Positions 59,666 through 64,000 of a stretch of 64,000 nucleotides of DNA are shown in pieces; position 1 is the first letter of the stretch; each line of letters begins with the position of its first letter. The notes beneath the pieces were generated by a model. It searched no databases. It worked only from the letters and a program-made list of their open reading frames with translations, and was not told the origin of the DNA. The stretch lies in the NCBI RefSeq assembly GCF_001404985.1, contig NZ_JRLF01000015.1, positions 372,001-436,000 of the forward strand. The letters run 5' to 3'. The stretch comes from Flavobacterium aquidurense (GTDB lineage Bacteria; Bacteroidota; Bacteroidia; Flavobacteriales; Flavobacteriaceae). The translations under genes were made by a program, and so were the position numbers.

Positions 59666-60292
59666 ATGAGTTTATTTAATTTCTGGAAAAAAGAAGAAAA
59701 TCTCTTTGATGAAACCATTTCGATTGAAGAAACCCGATTTGTCGTTTTAGATACCGAAACAACAGGCTTTGATTACGAGAACGACCGAATATTATGTATT
59801 GGCGCTCTTGTGCTGCAAAACGGAATAATCGCCATTCAGGATAGTTTTGAAGTTTATATAGAACAGGATCATTATGACAAGGCGACTGCTCAGATTCATG
59901 GTATCCTAAAAGCATTTGTAATTCAGCGCCCTACAGAGTTAGAAGCTTTACAGCAGTTTTTAGCTTTTTTAGGAGATTCGATTATTATCGCACATCATAC
60001 TATTTTTGATGTCACGATGATCAATAAAGCCCTGGAACGAAATGGATTACCAGAATTAACAAACAAACGCCTGGATACCGCTATTTTATACAAAAAGACC
60101 TTAATAAAATCGCATTTGTTTGAGCGAAAAGATCATTACACGCTAGACGATCTTGCAGATAAATTCGATATCTCTAAAAAAGACCGTCACACTGCTTTAG
60201 GCGATGCTTATATAACAGCAATTGCTTTTTTGAAAATTGTAAAAAAGCTAAAAGAAAAAAAACATATTAATTTGAATTCCTTGTTTAAGTAA
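59666..60292 (+). CDS. DEDDh 3'-5' exonuclease, PolC/DnaQ-like
   Basis: The 208-residue protein has exonuclease motifs FVVLDTETTGFD (D, E), AHHTIFDVTMIN (D) and KDRHTALGDAYIT (H, D), the full DEDDh set. It is a stand-alone proofreading-type or RNase-T-like exonuclease. Only 2 nt separate it from the DUF294 protein, so the two form an operon; I recall this pairing in other bacteria. Confidence 0.94.
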   Translation: MSLFNFWKKEENLFDETISIEETRFVVLDTETTGFDYENDRILCIGALVLQNGIIAIQDSFEVYIEQDHYDKATAQIHGILKAFVIQRPTELEALQQFLAFLGDSIIIAHHTIFDVTMINKALERNGLPELTNKRLDTAILYKKTLIKSHLFERKDHYTLDDLADKFDISKKDRHTALGDAYITAIAFLKIVKKLKEKKHINLNSLFK

Positions 60293-60305
60293 AAAGGATG
60301 TTTAA

Positions 60306-60653
60306 TTAAATTTTATCAAGTGCCAAGAACAATGTATCTGCTGATTCTTTAATACCATCTCTAAAGCTTGCTGATATTTTTTTTCCAGATCTTTCAAACC
60401 ATGTATAGAAAGTTTCTTTTATTTGACTTCTATTCAATTTTGCCACCCTTCTATTTGCCATTTCAGGATATTTTTTACTTAAATACACAAAAACGTCAAT
60501 GTGAACTAATAAAGGCTGAGTAACGACTTCAGCAGTTCGTAGCCATTCCTCTGCCTCTTGAATTTGTTGTATTGCTAAGTTAAAATAGCGAGCTGGTTCT
60601 AAATCAGCCATTTGATTACCTTCTGGTGCTGTACTGAAAATTTTCATTTGCAA
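60306..60653 (-). CDS. Protein of unknown function
   Basis: The 115-residue protein is helical and basic, with EPARYFNLAIQQIQEAEEWLRTAE and AKLNRSQIKETFYTWFERSGKK. There is no signal or membrane segment. The start may be the first or the third codon (M1 or M3). The family is not recognised. It begins the minus-strand series that continues to the window end. Confidence 0.65.
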   Translation of the reverse strand: MQMKIFSTAPEGNQMADLEPARYFNLAIQQIQEAEEWLRTAEVVTQPLLVHIDVFVYLSKKYPEMANRRVAKLNRSQIKETFYTWFERSGKKISASFRDGIKESADTLFLALDKI

Positions 60654-60779
60654 TTTGATTTTTCATTTATAATTAACAAATTTCTATCCCAAACATAACG
60701 ATTTATTTCTTTAAAACCATTAAAAAAATAGTATAAATATTACAATTTTAATTTAAATATTTTGAAACTCCATTAAAAT

Positions 60780-60811
60780 AAAAAAGCAGAGAATAATTCC
60801 CTGCTTTTAGC
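60780..60811 (-). terminator. Terminator after the Imm51-like gene
   Basis: On the minus strand AAAGCAGGGAA pairs with TTCTCTGCTTT (one wobble) around a three-base loop and is followed by T residues. Confidence 0.75.
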
Positions 60812-60895
60812 TTTTCATTTATAATCTCAAAACTAATACTGTCCGAAAATAATTATCAAGCAGTCTATTTATTATTTTTTAATATCTAAATTATA

Positions 60896-61246
60896 TTAAT
60901 CTAATTCTGCCCTTGAAAACAAATCAAGTATCAATGTTTTGTTTTCGCAAGCTTCTTTAAACGATATAATAAATTTTTTCAATGCAACTGCATCAGAAGA
61001 ATAGGCACAGAACATACTCCCTTCAGGATCAAATTTAACGACATTGATATATTCAGGTTTTTGTTCTTCTAAAAAGACTTGTGCCAAAGAAGCCCAGTCA
61101 TATCCGTTTCCTTCAAAACCTTCCTCTTCTCTTGTTTCGAAAACTTCTGCTTTGTAATCTCCTACATTTAAACATACCGACACGCTATTTTCGTGTGTAA
61201 CCCAAAAAAATGGGGTAATTGATTCTTTAAAATTATTACTATCCAT
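60896..61246 (-). CDS. Imm51 family immunity protein
   Basis: The 116-residue protein has FFWVTHENSVSVCLNVGDYKAEVF, then EEEGFEGNGYDWASLAQVFL, then FDPEGSMFCAYSSDAVALKKF. I recognise these blocks as Imm51, a family of immunity proteins of polymorphic toxin systems. Its cognate toxin is not in the window. It would protect the cell from a contact-delivered toxin of a neighbour, or be an orphan kept for that purpose. Confidence 0.85.
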   Translation of the reverse strand: MDSNNFKESITPFFWVTHENSVSVCLNVGDYKAEVFETREEEGFEGNGYDWASLAQVFLEEQKPEYINVVKFDPEGSMFCAYSSDAVALKKFIISFKEACENKTLILDLFSRAELD

Positions 61247-61351
61247 ATTGCTTTTACACTTTAAATTATCTTTTATACTTTCAACTTTATTATTTTCAAA
61301 TTATGTACTTGTTTTATTAACGCAATCATTTGAAAAATTATACCTTAAAAA

Positions 61352-61966
61352 TTATTTCATTTGCAATTTTTCAATTAATTCTCTGTACATATTTTTCGAA
61401 TAATCACTTTTGGCTTCGTTAATGGATTGTTCAAAAAAAGTGATTGTTTCTTCTACATATTTAATAGGTAACTGATTTAAAAAATAATCAATTCTTTCTT
61501 TAAATGAGATTTCAGAATCTTTTAAAGGTTTTATATTTTTAATAGACATAATATATTCCCATTTTCTTTCATACTTTTCAAATTGAGGCAAGTACGGCAA
61601 AAAAAAAGACACATAAAGTTCAACTCCTTTTGTTTGAGCTTTTTCTAAAAAATAATTAAAAATTTCTTCAGAGGATTCAAGTTTATATCTTTTAATCATA
61701 TTTCCTAATGCAGAAACAATATAAACATTCATTTTTGTATTTTCTGAATATTTATTTCCAATATTAACCAAATCGGAAGCCAGCTCTTTATTAGATAAGA
61801 TTTCTTCAAACCAAAATGATCCTTCATCTCTCGGCTTTTTCTCGAATTCTTTAACTATTTGAAAAACTTCTTGCTCATTATAAGACTTCCAAGTATTTAT
61901 TTGAGTTTTCAACTCTAAGATAATATCTAATTGTTTTTTTATTTTAGGACTTATTGTTCTCTCCAT
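61352..61966 (-). CDS. Helical protein of unknown function, possible immunity protein
   Basis: This 204-residue protein is nearly all helix, with repeating amphipathic segments (VNIGNKYSENTKMNVYIVSALGNMI, EIFNYFLEKAQTKGVELYVSFFLPYL) that suggest a small HEAT/TPR-like solenoid. The family is not recognised. Its position between Imm51- and Imm26-like genes makes an immunity role plausible. Confidence 0.65.
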   Translation of the reverse strand: MERTISPKIKKQLDIILELKTQINTWKSYNEQEVFQIVKEFEKKPRDEGSFWFEEILSNKELASDLVNIGNKYSENTKMNVYIVSALGNMIKRYKLESSEEIFNYFLEKAQTKGVELYVSFFLPYLPQFEKYERKWEYIMSIKNIKPLKDSEISFKERIDYFLNQLPIKYVEETITFFEQSINEAKSDYSKNMYRELIEKLQMK

Positions 61967-62431
61967 ATCAATGCCATTTTATTCTATACTTTTTCAAAAA
62001 AAGCATTCTTTCCAATTTGTTTAAATGGATTAGGCAACTTTAAAAAAGTTGTCTAATCCGTTTATAAGTTATGCCTCTATGTTATGCCTCTATGGCATCA
62101 TCTACCAATTAAATAAATTATTACAAAAATTTCTTTCAATTGCAATTATTTTATCACTTAAAATTCGATTAAGATTATTTTTTAAATCGTTAATTTCAAT
62201 ATTATCTATATCCATACTATTTATTATTTACACATTTTTAAAGGTCCATAATTGTCTTTTACCCTTTTATCGACTGAATTAAAATCTTACAAAATTAATA
62301 GAATTATCTTACATTAATATAAGATTACAAAATACTTTTAAAAAAATTATTTGTTAAACAAAAACCCGCTAAAAGCGGGTTTTGTTATTTCTTGTTTACT
62401 TATAACAGCCTAAAAGATTGAGTCAACTAAA
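61967..62431. other. Gene-poor spacer with hairpin and tandem repeat
   Basis: It holds a long hairpin (arms near 62024-62040 and 62044-62060, GGATTAGGCAACTTT against AAAGTTGTCTAATCC with one mismatch), a tandem 13-bp repeat TTATGCCTCTATG (62068-62080 and 62081-62093) and the terminator at 62360-62385. A plus-strand frame at 62049-62282 starts inside the hairpin and looks spurious. Confidence 0.6.
62360..62385 (-). terminator. Terminator after the Imm26-like gene
   Basis: On the minus strand AAAACCCGCT pairs with AGCGGGTTTT around a short loop, followed by T residues. Confidence 0.75.
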
Positions 62432-63127
62432 TTATCTAAAATAAGTATTTAATATATATTCTTTTTTTTCAGCATTCCCTCCTGCAGACAAAATATCTAT
62501 TGCAACACTATATTCTTCAGGGATTTCTCTATTGAAAACCAAATCTTTATAAGGATCTATATTTTTATCTAACTTATAGCATAAATAAAGCCTTTCATTT
62601 AATGAAGGATAAACAGCCAAATTAGTTAAATCATGTGCATTAATTATATCATTCGCATTTAATGGGATATCCTCCAATACTACAGAATCAATGACACCGC
62701 TTGGATGAGGTCTTGTTGTATTACCAGGTGTTGGCGACCACCATAGATTTTTTTTAACTAAACTACCTCCAGCTTCTTTTCCTAAAATTATAAATTCTTT
62801 TTCTTTCTCTGTATTTTCCCATACTCTAACAGTTCTAGTTCCTTTATTTTGATCAATCCACGTATCTGGATCTTCTCTAACTGTATCTGGTATTGCTCCT
62901 TTTATTTCTGTTATATTACTTGATTTCAAGAATTGTCCTGTTACGGCACTAACAGTTAATGTATCAAATATACCTGTATCGACTTTTCCCCAATTTTCAT
63001 CTTCTCTAAACACTTTATAAAATCGTAAAAAAGGATCTTTTAACATTTGAGCTAATATAAATATTCCTTTTCTTGTTTCTACACTAACAATTTTACCTTC
63101 TTTCCAAGGTGTTGCTCTTTTTGACAT
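62432..63127 (-). CDS. Probable Imm26-like immunity protein
   Basis: The 231-residue protein starts MSKRATPWKEGKIVSVETRKG, then IFILAQMLKDPFLRFYKVF. This resembles the N-terminus of immunity protein 26, in which a cell-access or barrel-like domain begins with a similar KxGxIxxVxxxxG-x-A/G-Q pattern. The C-half has SPTPGNTTRPHPSGVIDSVV and CYKLDKNIDPYKD. The family call is tentative. Context supports immunity. Confidence 0.6.
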   Translation of the reverse strand: MSKRATPWKEGKIVSVETRKGIFILAQMLKDPFLRFYKVFREDENWGKVDTGIFDTLTVSAVTGQFLKSSNITEIKGAIPDTVREDPDTWIDQNKGTRTVRVWENTEKEKEFIILGKEAGGSLVKKNLWWSPTPGNTTRPHPSGVIDSVVLEDIPLNANDIINAHDLTNLAVYPSLNERLYLCYKLDKNIDPYKDLVFNREIPEEYSVAIDILSAGGNAEKKEYILNTYFR

Positions 63128-63314
63128 ATTAAATTTAAATTAATGGCACTTTCTTTTTGTTTGCAAATGCTCATCGGCAACATCTAAATATTTTTGTCAA
63201 ATTTGCATTATTAATTGTACAGTATTTTAAGTATTAGACTCCCCTTCTAAACTTCTTCTTGATAATTTATGTTTTCTAATGTCAAAATTACCTCCACATC
63301 TTTTTGGAATTCAA

Positions 63315-64000
63315 TTAAACATTTCGACCTCTCCTAGCACCAGTTATTTCTATTATTTCTTCAATTGTATGGGAATAATGTTTTTTGTTAGGATAAAAGT
63401 TTATTTGTTTTAACTTTTTTGCTTCTAGTAAAGGTCTCATATTTCCATCTTTACAATCCCAAAAATTTATTATTTCTAAGTTTGGCATTGCAGTAATAAA
63501 TTCAATAGATTTTATATTATCAATGAATAATTCTTTAATATGCTTGTTCTCTTTTAAAAATGAAAAATCCAATAAATTTTTACATTTTTCAATTATTAAT
63601 TTTTCCACTTTTGAATCATTAATCTCTAAAACAGAAGTTATTTTTGAATTGTACCCAATCGAAATTTCAAATAAACTACTTAGTTTTTCAATTCCTTTTA
63701 AGTTCTCAAGTTTATTTGCTTTATAAAGATGCAACTTTTGGACATATTTAAGATTACATAGAAAGTCCAGATTCTCTGTAGGATAACCAGAAGAGATTAC
63801 TAATGATTGTAATTTTTCATGTTTATTTAAGTTGAGTATTTTAGGCGAAAACACTCCTCCAAATTGAATTAAATTTTCAAATTTTAAAATATCAAGTTTA
63901 AAATTAAGTTTCTCAGGAACGAACAGTATTTCCAAAAAAATTAAATTATAAATACTTTCTAAATTTTCTATTTGAGTGTCATTTAAGTTTGATATAGTTA
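63315..64000 (-). CDS. Leucine-rich repeat protein, N-terminus beyond window
   Basis: The frame is open from the stop at 63315 to the window edge, so at least 22 more residues precede the first TTG. Repeats such as LQSLVISS, VQKLHLYKANKLENLKGIEKL, VEKLIIEKCKNLLDFSFL and LEIINFWDC follow an LxxLxIxxC/N pattern of about 22-24 residues. It is probably a cytoplasmic binding protein. Its place after immunity-like genes suggests an immunity or toxin-associated role, but this is not shown. Confidence 0.75.
   Translation of the reverse strand, partial: TISNLNDTQIENLESIYNLIFLEILFVPEKLNFKLDILKFENLIQFGGVFSPKILNLNKHEKLQSLVISSGYPTENLDFLCNLKYVQKLHLYKANKLENLKGIEKLSSLFEISIGYNSKITSVLEINDSKVEKLIIEKCKNLLDFSFLKENKHIKELFIDNIKSIEFITAMPNLEIINFWDCKDGNMRPLLEAKKLKQINFYPNKKHYSHTIEEIIEITGARRGRNV

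Noticed and set aside
62049..62282. Plus-strand 77-residue frame with hydrophobic stretches.
   Set aside because: It starts inside a hairpin, crosses the tandem 13-mer, and its composition matches random AT-rich translation. No start signal is visible.
1..64000. CRISPR arrays, rRNA operons, complete tRNA genes, prophage or integrative element.
   Set aside because: No regularly spaced repeats, rRNA cores, cloverleaf sequences, integrases or phage structural genes were seen on reading both strands.

Overview
The window looks like chromosomal DNA of a member of the Flavobacteriaceae, probably Flavobacterium. This is inferred from the low GC, AT-rich spacers, promoter-like TAnnTTTG boxes typical of Bacteroidetes, lipoprotein families restricted to this group (DUF6452, DUF6048, DUF5606 and DUF6095 types) and a fused cbb3 oxidase subunit I/II. 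Most of it is ordinary core genome. There are no rRNA genes, intact tRNA genes, CRISPR arrays or prophage.

Layout. 0-8 kb: partial L-threonine aldolase, prfB with its programmed +1 frameshift, msrB, an lpxD homologue, an acyl-CoA carboxylase beta subunit, a DoxX protein and small proteins of unknown function. 8-19.2 kb: a microaerobic respiration block. It holds hemN, then on the minus strand the copper ATPase gene ccoI and the operon ccoS-ccoNO(fused)-ccoQ-ccoP-ccoG-ccoH-TauE/SafE-like gene, and a divergent Crp/Fnr regulator. Three promoters here (hemN, ccoS, ccoI) share a palindrome of the form ATGATA-N2-TATCAT. In each the palindrome ends exactly 30 nt before the last base of the -7 box, a geometry that fits class II activation by an FNR-type protein. 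19.2-29.2 kb: mazG, an alpha-carbonic anhydrase lipoprotein, def, a FUSC transporter, mqo, ruvX, a decayed toxin beside an intact antitoxin, an orphan Aer-like PAS protein and dapD. 29.2-35.8 kb: a lipopolysaccharide or surface glycan cluster with four glycosyltransferases, a Kdo-kinase-like protein and an acyltransferase. 35.8-48.3 kb: tsaC, a cysteine desulfurase, an internally duplicated lipoprotein, an Smr protein, DUF1003, cysE-cysM, an aldo/keto reductase, a histidine kinase, and rlmD with two lipoprotein/outer-membrane-type partners. 49.2-49.8 kb: an IS200/IS605-like element whose tnpA is split at a -1 slippery heptamer. 49.9-60.3 kb: a racemase, two methyltransferases, a ZIP transporter, murQ, small proteins, and a cNMP/CBS/DUF294 protein with a 3'-5' exonuclease. 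The spacers of this part carry many repeat elements. 60.3-64 kb: minus-strand genes that look like an immunity-protein array (Imm51, probable Imm26, an unrecognised helical protein, and a leucine-rich repeat protein that runs off the window).

The strongest candidates for something not fully described are the FNR-like regulon with its fixed promoter geometry and a regulator lacking one of the four canonical cluster cysteines, the frameshifted tnpA, the structured intergenic repeats between 53 and 55 kb, and the orphan immunity cluster at the right edge. No wholly new multi-gene system was evident. Function calls rest on recognising families by eye from the sequence, with no database search.
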